DNA of 64,000 nt, taken from contig NZ_CP106952.1 of the NCBI RefSeq assembly GCF_030419005.1, positions 1 to 64,000 of the forward strand, read 5' to 3'. How positions within the stretch are numbered: the stretch's first letter is position 1; each line of letters opens with the position of its first letter. Positions 15,722-24,020 of this stretch are shown piece after piece. Both the position numbers and the translations under genes were made by a program. This DNA is from Eleftheria terrae. Its GTDB lineage: Bacteria; Pseudomonadota; Gammaproteobacteria; Burkholderiales; Burkholderiaceae_C. The notes under the pieces were generated by a model, which saw only the letters and a program-made list of their open reading frames with translations, did no database searches and had not been told where the DNA came from.

Positions 15722-17414
15722 GGCCCACCTCCTCCAGCGTGGTGTCGCCACTGGCCACCCAGCCGAGGGCCACGCCACGCAACGGGCGCAGGCCGGCGCG
15801 CTGGGCATGCTCCTTCAGCACCGAGATGGGGGCCTGGGAGGCGATCAGCTCACGCATCTCGTCGTTGAGCTGCAGCACCTCGGCCACCGCCTTGCGGCCC
15901 TTGTACCCGGTGCCGCGGCAGTGGCCGCAGCCGCTGCCGGCGCGCAGCCGCCAGCCGGACAGGTCCTGCCCGAGCAGGCCGGCGTCCTGCAGCGCCTCAG
16001 GGCTGGGCTCGACCTCCACCAGGCAGTGCGGGCAGTTCATGCGCAAGAGGCGCTGGGCCACGATGCCGTTGAGCGCCGCCGCAAAACTGTAGGCGTCCAC
16101 CCCCATATGCAGGAACCGGCCCAGCACGTCGAAGACGTTGTTGGCGTGCACCGTGGTGAACACCAGGTGGCCAGTCAGTGCGGCTTGCACCGCGATCTGC
16201 GCGGTCTCGTCGTCGCGGATCTCGCCGACCATGATCTTGTCGGGATCGTGCCGCAGGATGGAGCGCAGCCCGCGGGCGAAGGTCAGGCCTTTCTTCTCGT
16301 TGACGGGGATCTGCAGCACCCGCGGCAGCCGGTATTCCACCGGGTCCTCGATGGTGATGATCTTGTCGCGGCCGTTGTGGATCTCGGTGATGGCGCCGTA
16401 CAGCGTGGTCGTCTTGCCCGAGCCGGTCGGCCCGGTCACGAGCACCATGCCGTGGGGCTGCGCCGCCAGGCGGCGGATGGCGGCCATGGTCGCCGCATCC
16501 AGCCCCAGGTGGTCGAGCCGGAGGCTCTTGGCCTGCTCGGTCAGCGACTGCCGGTCGAGCAGGCGCAGCACCGCGTCCTCGCCGAAGATGTTGGGCATCA
16601 CCGAGACGCGGAAGTCGATGTCGCGGCCGTTGACCCGCACCTTGAAGCGGCCGTCCTGCGGCACTCGCCGCTCGGCAATGTCCAGCTCGGCCATCACCTT
16701 GATGCGCGAGACCACCTGCTCGGCCATCTCCTGGCCCTGCACCTGGGTGATGGGCACCAGCACGCCGTCCAGCCGGTACTGCACATGCAGGCAGCCCGCG
16801 TCGCATTCCAGGTGGATGTCGCTGGCCTGCAGCTTGAGGGCGTCGTAGATGGTGGAGTTGACCAGGCGCACCACCGGGTTCTCGTCGTCGCTGATCGAGG
16901 ACAAGGTGATGACGGCGGCGACTTCCTCGCTGCTGGCGCCGTCGGCCTGGGCGGCGAAGCCGTCCATCGCGCGCAGCTGGCTCTCCTGCTGGGTCAGGTA
17001 GGCCTGCAGGTCGTCCGGATGGGCCAGCACCACCCGCACCCCGGCGCCTGGCTGCAGGCCGATGCGGGCCAGCGCCCAGCGCTCCGAGCCGGCATCCAGG
17101 GGGTCGGCCAGCACCAGGCAGGCCCGCCCGCCCGAGGGGGCGCCGTACAGCACACGGCGCTGCACGCATTCGGCATAGCCGATGCGCTCGAAGCGCGGAA
17201 GCAGGCCGTGCAGCTCGGCCATCGTCAGGACGGGGTAGCCGAACAACTCGCCCAGCGCCGCCATGACGGCATGGCCGTCCAGGCCGGTGAGCGTTTCCAG
17301 GCAGGCCAGCAGCGGCCGCTCCTGGCCCGCAGCGAGGACCCGCGCCTCAGCCAGCAGGGCCGGCGTCACCGCGGCCTGCGCCGGGCGCGGCTGCACAGGG
17401 TTGGCGAGCGTCAT
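15708..17414 (-). CDS. gspE: Type II secretion ATPase GspE/PilB family
   Basis: 568 aa cytoplasmic motor that drives pseudopilus assembly. N-terminal MshEN/GspE_N domain (to about 150), then the ATPase: Walker A GPTGSGKTTT at 328-337, Asp box ITIEDPVEY, Walker B IMVGEIRDDETA, His box TGHLVFTTVHANN. A zinc tetracysteine site is present near residue 480-515 (NCPHC and CGHC), as in GspE and MshE. Length and all motifs are intact. ATGA overlap with gspF upstream; the PilM/N gene follows with 14-bp overlap. Confidence 0.95.
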   Translation of the reverse strand: MTLANPVQPRPAQAAVTPALLAEARVLAAGQERPLLACLETLTGLDGHAVMAALGELFGYPVLTMAELHGLLPRFERIGYAECVQRRVLYGAPSGGRACLVLADPLDAGSERWALARIGLQPGAGVRVVLAHPDDLQAYLTQQESQLRAMDGFAAQADGASSEEVAAVITLSSISDDENPVVRLVNSTIYDALKLQASDIHLECDAGCLHVQYRLDGVLVPITQVQGQEMAEQVVSRIKVMAELDIAERRVPQDGRFKVRVNGRDIDFRVSVMPNIFGEDAVLRLLDRQSLTEQAKSLRLDHLGLDAATMAAIRRLAAQPHGMVLVTGPTGSGKTTTLYGAITEIHNGRDKIITIEDPVEYRLPRVLQIPVNEKKGLTFARGLRSILRHDPDKIMVGEIRDDETAQIAVQAALTGHLVFTTVHANNVFDVLGRFLHMGVDAYSFAAALNGIVAQRLLRMNCPHCLVEVEPSPEALQDAGLLGQDLSGWRLRAGSGCGHCRGTGYKGRKAVAEVLQLNDEMRELIASQAPISVLKEHAQRAGLRPLRGVALGWVASGDTTLEEVGRVAG

Positions 17415-18664
17415 TGCAGGCTTCCGGCAAGTTCGAAGATCGGCATGTACATCAGGACCACCACGGTGCCGATCACCACGCCGATCACGGTCATCAACAG
17501 CGGCTCGAGGAGCTTGGAGGCCCAGTCGATCCACCGCGCGAATTCATCGTCGTGGAACCGCGCGGCGCGCTCCAGCATCTCGGCCATCTGGCCGGAGCGC
17601 TCGCCCACCTTCAGGAGCGATTCGGCGATGGGGCTGGCCAGCCCGGCCGCCACCAGTGCCACCGACAGGCTCTGCCCCTGCTCCACCGCCAGGCGGGCGG
17701 CCGCCAGCCGCACCTGCTGCGCGGAGCTCAACAGGCCCTGCACCATGCCCATGGCGCGCGGCAGCGAGATGCCGGCCGCCAGCAGCAGGCTGACGGCACG
17801 GTAGAAGCGGGCCAGCCGGAACACCTCCGACTGGCGTGCCAGCCAGGGCAGCCGCAGCACCTGCGAGAGCAGCGCCGCCCGCCGCTCCGGTGCCGCCAGT
17901 GCCCAGCCCAGCAGGACCAGGCCGGCCAGCAGCGCGGGCAGCACCACCATCCAGTGGCGGTGGATGAGCTGGCCGAAGGCGAGCAGCAGCGCCGACATCC
18001 ACGGCACGTCGCGCCCGGCCGACTCGTAGACGGCGCTGAAGCGCGGCACCACGTAGCCCAGCAGGAACAGGGTCACGAAGCCGCCCACCGCGAGCAGCAT
18101 CAGCGGATAGATCGCGGCCGACACCAGCTTCTTGCGGATCACCTCGAACTGCAGCTGGTAGGCGATGTAGCGGGCCAGCGCATGGGGCAGGTCGCCGGTG
18201 CGCTCGGAGGCACGCACGGTGGCCACGTAGACGGCCGGGAAGTGCTGCGGCCGTTCGCCCAGCGCGTCGGACAGGGCCCGGCCCTCGCGCAGCGCCGTCA
18301 GCAGTTCGGCCAGCACGCCCTGTACCGCCGGCTGCCGCTCCTTGGCCTGCAGCGCGGCCAGCGCCTCGGTGAGGTTGAGGCCGGCCTCCAGCAAGGCCAG
18401 CAGCTCCTGGCTGAACAGCAACAGCGGAAAGCGCCCGGCCCGCGTGGCCGCCGCACTCGCCTGCAGCACCGGCGTCTCGATGGCCAGCACCTGCAAGCCG
18501 CGCGACGCCGCCTGCCGCACCGCCTCAGCGGTGCTGGCGGCACGGAACTCCAGCACCTCTTCGCGCGATGCCGCACCGCGCACGCGCAGCCGCACGCTGG
18601 CCGGGGCCATGCTGCCGGCGGCGGCAGCCGGCGCGGCAGGGCCGAGGGAGGGGGCGGCTTTCAT
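17411..18664 (-). CDS. gspF: Type II secretion inner-membrane platform protein GspF
   Basis: 417 aa, normal GspF/PilC length. Two tandem T2SSF helical domains, the first with FSQELLALLEAGLNLTEALA and LPHALARYIAYQLQFEVIRK, the second with FYRAVSLLLAAGISLPRAMG and VGERSGQMAEMLERAARFHD, and three hydrophobic segments, the last at the C-terminus. It forms the membrane platform contacted by GspE. ATGA overlap with gspE indicates co-translation. Confidence 0.95.
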   Translation of the reverse strand: MKAAPSLGPAAPAAAAGSMAPASVRLRVRGAASREEVLEFRAASTAEAVRQAASRGLQVLAIETPVLQASAAATRAGRFPLLLFSQELLALLEAGLNLTEALAALQAKERQPAVQGVLAELLTALREGRALSDALGERPQHFPAVYVATVRASERTGDLPHALARYIAYQLQFEVIRKKLVSAAIYPLMLLAVGGFVTLFLLGYVVPRFSAVYESAGRDVPWMSALLLAFGQLIHRHWMVVLPALLAGLVLLGWALAAPERRAALLSQVLRLPWLARQSEVFRLARFYRAVSLLLAAGISLPRAMGMVQGLLSSAQQVRLAAARLAVEQGQSLSVALVAAGLASPIAESLLKVGERSGQMAEMLERAARFHDDEFARWIDWASKLLEPLLMTVIGVVIGTVVVLMYMPIFELAGSLQ

Positions 18665-18698
18665 GTCATCTCAAGCTGCCGGGCCGGCTGGCGCCAGC

Positions 18699-19157
18699 TC
18701 AGCGGTAGGACACATCGGCGCCATCACCTTCGCCACCCGGCTGGCCGTCCTTGGCCAGGGACAACAGGTCGAAGTCGCCGCCGTCCTGTGCCGGCGAGCG
18801 ATAGACATAGGGCCGACCCCAGGGATCGGCCGGCACCTGCTTCTGCAGGTAGGGGCCGTTCCAGCGGGCCTCGTCGGCCGGCTTCACGACCAGGGCATTC
18901 AGGCCCTGCTCGGTGCTGGGGTAGTGGCCGGTGTCGAGCCGATAGGCATCGAGCGCCTTGCCGAAGCCTTCCACCTGGGCCTTGGCCGTCTGCCGCTCGG
19001 ACTTGCCCAGTTGCGAGAAGTAGCGTGGCCCGACATAGGCGGCCAGCAGGCCGATGATGACGATGACCACCAGCAGCTCCAGCAGGGTGAAGCCGCGTGC
19101 GCCGCGCCTGGACAGGGAGGCGCTGCATGCCGGCTTCTTCGGTTCGAACGTCGACAT
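18699..19157 (-). CDS. gspG: Major pseudopilin GspG
   Basis: 152 aa. The leader ends RRGARG, then FTLLELLVVIVIIGLLAAYV with Glu at +5. The mature protein has the classical GspG signature PRYFSQLGKSERQTAKAQVE, YRLDTGHYPSTEQGLNALV, GPYLQKQVPADPWGRPYVYR, DGGDFDLLSLAKDGQPGGEG (Ca-site region). Most likely the main subunit of the pseudopilus. AAGGA lies 6 nt before the ATG. It sits between the exported FnIII protein and gspF, which makes the exported protein part of the same unit. Confidence 0.96.
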   Translation of the reverse strand: MSTFEPKKPACSASLSRRGARGFTLLELLVVIVIIGLLAAYVGPRYFSQLGKSERQTAKAQVEGFGKALDAYRLDTGHYPSTEQGLNALVVKPADEARWNGPYLQKQVPADPWGRPYVYRSPAQDGGDFDLLSLAKDGQPGGEGDGADVSYR

Positions 19158-19165
19158 AGGTCCTT

Positions 19166-22100
19166 TCAGGGAACGATCTGCAAGCCCCAGCGCGAGCCGG
19201 CGCCGCCGAAGAACACGCTCTTGGGAATGTTGATGTAGGAGTACACCGCGATGGTATTGAGCGAGCGCACCGTCTCGCCCTGCGCCACCGCGCCGAAACG
19301 CAAGGCTTGCGACGGCCGGGCCGGCCGCAGGCCCATCGTGCCGGACAGGAAATGCGCGTTGACGCCCTTCACGGCCGGCCCCAGGTTGGTGAGCTCGGCA
19401 CTGATGATGTACTCATAGCCTTGCGCGGTGTAGCGGCCGGTCGGGTTCACCACCACCAGCCGGCAGACATGGATCTGCGGGTCGGTGGTGCCCCCCTGGT
19501 AGCTGGCCTGCGGCTGGTTGGTCACCGGCACCGGTGCACCGGACAGGCCCATGTAGTTCGGGTCCAGCGACACCGACTTGCCGGTGATGACGGCGTGGTT
19601 CACCACATCGTCCGGCGTGCAGTCGTACTGGCCGGTCACGGTCACCGTCTGGTCCACCGACCAGTTCGCCGGCGTGAACGTCAAGGCCTGCGGCGTCACC
19701 TTTCCTTCATACGGGTTGGACGGCGCCACCGGCACCTGCACCGGCGCGGTTGGCGCATTCGCCAGCCGCACGGTGAAGCTCGCCGTGCCGCCCGCCTCGG
19801 TGGTCACCAGCGGGCTGGCCGGCGCCGTCACGACGATGCGGCCGGCCGGCGTTGCCGGCGCGATGACCACCGCGCCCGGCGCGTAGGCCCGGCCGATGCC
19901 GCGCGCGTCGTAGATCTCGGCGTAGAGGTAGTAGGTGCCGGGCTCCAGGCCGGTGACGTCCCAGACATGCGAGCCGGCGTGGCTGCCGGCCGGCTGCTTG
20001 ATGCCGTCGACAATGCGGGTGCCGGCATAGCCGCTGTTGCTGCGCGAGTGGTACAGCGCCACCGTGGGGTCGATGTTCGGGTCGTTGCCGAGCCACTGGA
20101 GGGTGACCTGCCGGCGCTCCACACCGCCGCTGCTGACCACCTCGGGGGCCACGATGGCGTTTGGCGCGGTCATCTGGATGCTGGGATCGCTGTACGGACC
20201 GGTGCTGACATACAGCACCGTCGCCGGCCCCCAGGCACTGGTGGCGCCCTGCGCGTCGATGCTGCGCACGCGCCACCAGTGGGTGGCCTTGTCCTGCAGG
20301 GCCACCGGCACCGGCCAGGCCGTGCTGGTGGCCACGCCGTCGATGACGCGGCTGCCCAGCTTGGCATCGCGGTAGACCTCGAACTGGTAGCGCACCGCCT
20401 CGCCCTCCGGGTCCTGCACCGCGTTGGCTTCCAGCGTCGGCTGCACGGTGGCGGACCAGGCGCCGTTGCCCGGGTTCTTCACGGTGGGCGCTGGCGGTGC
20501 GTCGTTGCGGGCGTTCTGCAGGAAATCGCCGGCCACCCAGGCCGACTCGGCACGCCCGTCCTGCGCCTTCACGCGCCAGTGGTAGTGCTTGTTCTCCAGC
20601 AGCTGGCCGACGGTCCACGAGGTGACGGCGCCTGCGCTCTGGATCACTTCGCCCGAGCTGCGCTTGTCGCCCGAATCGAAGGTGTCGGCGGTGTCGAGCT
20701 CGAACACGTAGGTGACCAGGTCGCCCTCGGCATCGGCACTGTTGTGCAGTGACAGCGTGACCGTCTCGGCCGCGTTCTGTGCGCCCGCGGCCGGCCCGGC
20801 GATCACCGGCGCCGCTGGCGCGGTGTTGCCGGTGTTGACGATGAAGGGGCGCGCCATGCTGGGCGTCTGTGCGCCGTGGCTGTCCTCGGCCACCACCACC
20901 CAGTAGTAGGTGCGGTGGTTGAGGAGCGCGGCAGGCACGGTCCAGCTGGTGCTGCCGCCTTCGCCCGGCGGCAGGCGGCTGGCGCTTGCCGCCAGGTCGG
21001 TCAGGGCAGCGTCACGGTAGACGGCCACGCTGTACACCAGCGGGTCGCGCTCGGGGTCGACGCTGTGCGTCCAGCTCAGCACCGGCCGCTCGCTCGCCAC
21101 TTCGGCCTTGGGCGCCGGGCTGGTGAGGTTGAAGCTGCCCGGCGGATCGTTGTAGAGGTTCACGAAGAACCGTGCGGTGGCCCAGGCGCTGTAGGTCTGG
21201 GCACCGTCGAAGGCACGCGCCCGCCACCAGTAGGGGGTGTTGTCGTCCAGGTCCTGCGGCAGCGTCCAGGAGGTCGGCATCGCCACCGGCCCGGCCCCCT
21301 CGCCAGGGGCGTGCGGCGCCTTGTCGACCAGCGCGCTGGCCACCAGCTGCGTCATCGCCTCGTCCTTGTACAGCTCGAACTGGATCTTGACGGTGGGGTC
21401 GCGCGACTGCGTCGAGGCCAGCACGCTGAGTGCCGGGCGCAGCTTGGCGATCTCGGTGCCGGAGGCCGGCGCGGCGATGGCCGGCGTGCCGGGGCCCGGG
21501 GGCGGCTCGCTGCTGTTGACCTTGATGCTGGCGGAGCGGCTGGCGCTGAGCTGGCCGTCGGTGGCGGTGTAGACGATCAGGTAGCTGCCGGCGGCGCCCT
21601 TCGGGGGTGTCCAGTCGAAGACGGCGCGGGAGAGGCCAGGGGCGGTCGGGTCGATCGCCTGCGGGGTGAAGCTGGCGCCTGCAGGCAGCGGCGCGGCCGA
21701 GAGGCTGACCGCCTTGCCATCCGGACTGCTGGCTTCGACCAGGAAGGAGACCTGCTTGCCTTCCTCGACCAGGCGGTCCGGCACGAACTGGACCTGGGGC
21801 GGCCGGGCCGTCGCCGGCGGCGCTTCGAATGCAGCCTCGTAGACCCCCGTGGTGTTGACGTCGAAGACGTTCACCCAGTACTCCCACTGCTTGCTCTGTG
21901 CATTGCGGGTCTTGGACAGCCAGGCGTTCTCCGGCAGCAGGGCCTTGGCGTCCGAGCGCAGCACCTGGCCCAGTGCCTTCTGGCCCTTGAAGGGATCGGG
22001 CAGCCGTGCGTACACGAAGCCATCGGTGGCCGGCATCGACAGCCGGTACCCCCCCTGGCCCCCGGTGCCGCCGGTGAGCTGGGCCACCGCACTGCGATCG

Positions 22101-23188
22101 GTCACCAGCGTGTCGGTGCTGTCGGACTCGTAGACGCGCAGGAAGTCGCCGTCGCGGGCGAGGAAATCGCGCACCGGGTCCCGCCCGGGCAGGTCCACCC
22201 GCACGTCGCGGATCAGGAAATGGGTGTGGGTCGCCTGCATCAGCGAGGTCAACGCGCCGCCCAGCTCGTCGGCATGGCTGAAGCGTGCAGTGAACTCGGT
22301 GAACTTGCCGGCCAGCGTGGTTTCCATGTTCCAGCGGCCCATCTTGCTAGAGCCGGCGGCGATGTCGCCAAAGTCGATCAGGAGGCTGTTTTGCGCCGGC
22401 ATGTCGTCGACATAGCTGCCAGTCAACTTGAAGTTGATCAGCAAGCCTTGTTGATTTTCAACGATTTTCGGCTGGGCGGAGTCTATCCTGAGATGCTTCG
22501 CGGCGGCCATGCCCGAGTTTTTCACCCGAACACCGAGCGTGAAAGGTTCGACAGGTTCGATCTCCGCGGTCAGCGGATCGTCGGCATTGACGGCTTCCGG
22601 CAGGAAGTAGTCGAGCGTCAGCAGCGGCATCGGCTTGACGGTGATGACGTCGGGCGAGACCTCCAGCACCGTGTCCTCGCTGCCAAAGCGGTACTTCAGC
22701 GTCGCGCCGACCAGGTACTTCTTGCCGAGCGGCGAGCTACCCGCCGAGCCGGGCGCCGGGATGATCAGCCAGTTGATGGTGGACGTCGTCTTCGCAGCCA
22801 CCGAGCCGGTGCCGTCGACGTCCGAGATCTTGTCCTTGGCCGAGACGCGGACGAAGAACTTCGCCGCCAGGTCGTTCGGATTGCTGCTGACGGGCACCGG
22901 CGTGCCCAGCTCGTCGGTGATCTTCACCACGACCGAGACGTTCTGGATCGTCTCGCTGTCGGTGGTGTTGTTGATCTTCATCTCCGCGTCGAAGGCCTGC
23001 CGCTCCAGCGTCAGCTCTTGCTTGATCTCGATCTTGACTCGTGCGCAGACCGTCTCCTGCGCCTGGACCGGGGCGGCCGCGGCCAGGCCCAGCCACAGCA
23101 GGGAGGCAGCAGCCGCACGGGCCCAGCCGTGCCAGCCAGCTCGCAGGTACGGCCACGACGGTCCGCCTTGGTGAGGAGTTGCTCCCAT
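19166..23188 (-). CDS. Large exported FnIII/cadherin-like repeat protein
   Basis: 1340 aa. I choose ATG 23188 because AAGGAGGG precedes it; a longer frame starts at 23257 without a site. Signal peptide ends AAAAPVQAQE. Order: an alpha/beta-rich N-terminal region to about 450 with VKIEIKQELTLERQAFDAEM, an Ig/cadherin-like module (PPQVQFVPDRLVEEGKQVSF), then four to five FnIII modules of about 100 residues whose linkers repeat PxxGSFNLTSPAPKAEV- and WWRVRSIDAQGATSAWG-type motifs, and a Calx-like stretch before the C-terminus. No enzyme motif is seen. It ends 9 bp before gspG and is a probable secreted or surface substrate of the adjacent secretion system. Confidence 0.85.
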   Translation of the reverse strand: MGATPHQGGPSWPYLRAGWHGWARAAAASLLWLGLAAAAPVQAQETVCARVKIEIKQELTLERQAFDAEMKINNTTDSETIQNVSVVVKITDELGTPVPVSSNPNDLAAKFFVRVSAKDKISDVDGTGSVAAKTTSTINWLIIPAPGSAGSSPLGKKYLVGATLKYRFGSEDTVLEVSPDVITVKPMPLLTLDYFLPEAVNADDPLTAEIEPVEPFTLGVRVKNSGMAAAKHLRIDSAQPKIVENQQGLLINFKLTGSYVDDMPAQNSLLIDFGDIAAGSSKMGRWNMETTLAGKFTEFTARFSHADELGGALTSLMQATHTHFLIRDVRVDLPGRDPVRDFLARDGDFLRVYESDSTDTLVTDRSAVAQLTGGTGGQGGYRLSMPATDGFVYARLPDPFKGQKALGQVLRSDAKALLPENAWLSKTRNAQSKQWEYWVNVFDVNTTGVYEAAFEAPPATARPPQVQFVPDRLVEEGKQVSFLVEASSPDGKAVSLSAAPLPAGASFTPQAIDPTAPGLSRAVFDWTPPKGAAGSYLIVYTATDGQLSASRSASIKVNSSEPPPGPGTPAIAAPASGTEIAKLRPALSVLASTQSRDPTVKIQFELYKDEAMTQLVASALVDKAPHAPGEGAGPVAMPTSWTLPQDLDDNTPYWWRARAFDGAQTYSAWATARFFVNLYNDPPGSFNLTSPAPKAEVASERPVLSWTHSVDPERDPLVYSVAVYRDAALTDLAASASRLPPGEGGSTSWTVPAALLNHRTYYWVVVAEDSHGAQTPSMARPFIVNTGNTAPAAPVIAGPAAGAQNAAETVTLSLHNSADAEGDLVTYVFELDTADTFDSGDKRSSGEVIQSAGAVTSWTVGQLLENKHYHWRVKAQDGRAESAWVAGDFLQNARNDAPPAPTVKNPGNGAWSATVQPTLEANAVQDPEGEAVRYQFEVYRDAKLGSRVIDGVATSTAWPVPVALQDKATHWWRVRSIDAQGATSAWGPATVLYVSTGPYSDPSIQMTAPNAIVAPEVVSSGGVERRQVTLQWLGNDPNIDPTVALYHSRSNSGYAGTRIVDGIKQPAGSHAGSHVWDVTGLEPGTYYLYAEIYDARGIGRAYAPGAVVIAPATPAGRIVVTAPASPLVTTEAGGTASFTVRLANAPTAPVQVPVAPSNPYEGKVTPQALTFTPANWSVDQTVTVTGQYDCTPDDVVNHAVITGKSVSLDPNYMGLSGAPVPVTNQPQASYQGGTTDPQIHVCRLVVVNPTGRYTAQGYEYIISAELTNLGPAVKGVNAHFLSGTMGLRPARPSQALRFGAVAQGETVRSLNTIAVYSYINIPKSVFFGGAGSRWGLQIVP

Positions 23189-23461
23189 TTCGCCCTTCCC
23201 TCCTTGAATCTCGCTTCGCGGTTGCTGACGGCTGCTGGCTTGCGACATGACGTTCATGGCCGGCCCCCCACGCCTGCAGCGGCGGCATCGGATGCGGCCG
23301 GGCAGCTGGCCGGGCCGGTGGTGGCGTTCGGGAGGCGCGCCGGATGCTGTGCGTCGGGCACAGTGAGACGCGGCTCGCCGAGGTGGCGGCGCACGGGAGA
23401 TGGTGTTGACATAGATCGGTGGTGGTCGGCGCTTGGCGATGCCGGCGGCGCAGGGGCCGCG

Positions 23462-24004
23462 CTAGGCCGGCCGGCCTCGCTGAGCGAACGGTTTGAGCAA
23501 CTCGATGGCGGCCGGATCGTCGGCGAAATCAAAAGCGGTCGGCCGATCCGGATCGGCCGAAGGTGCCCAGGGGTCCGCCCCGCTCTCCAGCAACATACGG
23601 GCATGCGCATGCTGGCCCATCACGATGGCCAGCTGGACCGGCGTGTAGCCGGAATAGGTGAAGCCGTTCACATCGGCATGGGCAGCGATCAGCCGCCGCA
23701 AGGCCGGCAGCGTGTCATGACGGTCCCGCGATGCACCGAGCACCGTCTGGCCAATGGGCGTTGACCCCGGCTCCAGGCCGGACCCGAACCGGACATCCGT
23801 GCGCCCCATGTTGCGGTAAGACGGATCGGCGCCCCCCAGGACCAGCGCGTCGATCAGCTCGGGCGGCGCATCGAAGTAGGCCACCGAGCACAGCAGCAGG
23901 GAAAGCCCGTTCCCGTCAGCGTCGACGCAGAGGTCGTCGACGTAGCCGAGGACCGCCTCCCACCGCCGGTTCTTCACATCGTCCAGAGGCCATTCCTTGC
24001 TCAT
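23462..24004 (-). CDS. Ankyrin-repeat protein, candidate immunity protein
   Basis: 180 aa, no signal peptide, so cytoplasmic. Ankyrin-type helices occur through the chain: LSLLLCSVAYFDAPPELIDA, LPALRRLIAAHADVNGFTYS, TPVQLAIVMGQHAHARMLLE, SGADPW. It starts 17 bp after the stop of the RHS gene on the same strand. In polymorphic toxin loci an ankyrin protein directly after the RHS toxin is a known immunity arrangement, so I infer that it neutralises the RHS tip. Direct proof is lacking. Confidence 0.82.
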   Translation of the reverse strand: MSKEWPLDDVKNRRWEAVLGYVDDLCVDADGNGLSLLLCSVAYFDAPPELIDALVLGGADPSYRNMGRTDVRFGSGLEPGSTPIGQTVLGASRDRHDTLPALRRLIAAHADVNGFTYSGYTPVQLAIVMGQHAHARMLLESGADPWAPSADPDRPTAFDFADDPAAIELLKPFAQRGRPA

Positions 24005-24020
24005 GCTCGTCCTCCGTCCT

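Noticed and set aside
15722..15808. Longer N-terminus of the PilM/N-like protein
   Set aside because: The extra 29 residues lie fully inside gspE and are Trp/Arg-rich; the GTG at 15721 has its own binding site.
23189..23257. Earlier start for the 1340-aa exported protein
   Set aside because: ATG at 23188 has a strong AAGGAGGG site; the longer form adds a charged peptide in front of the signal sequence.
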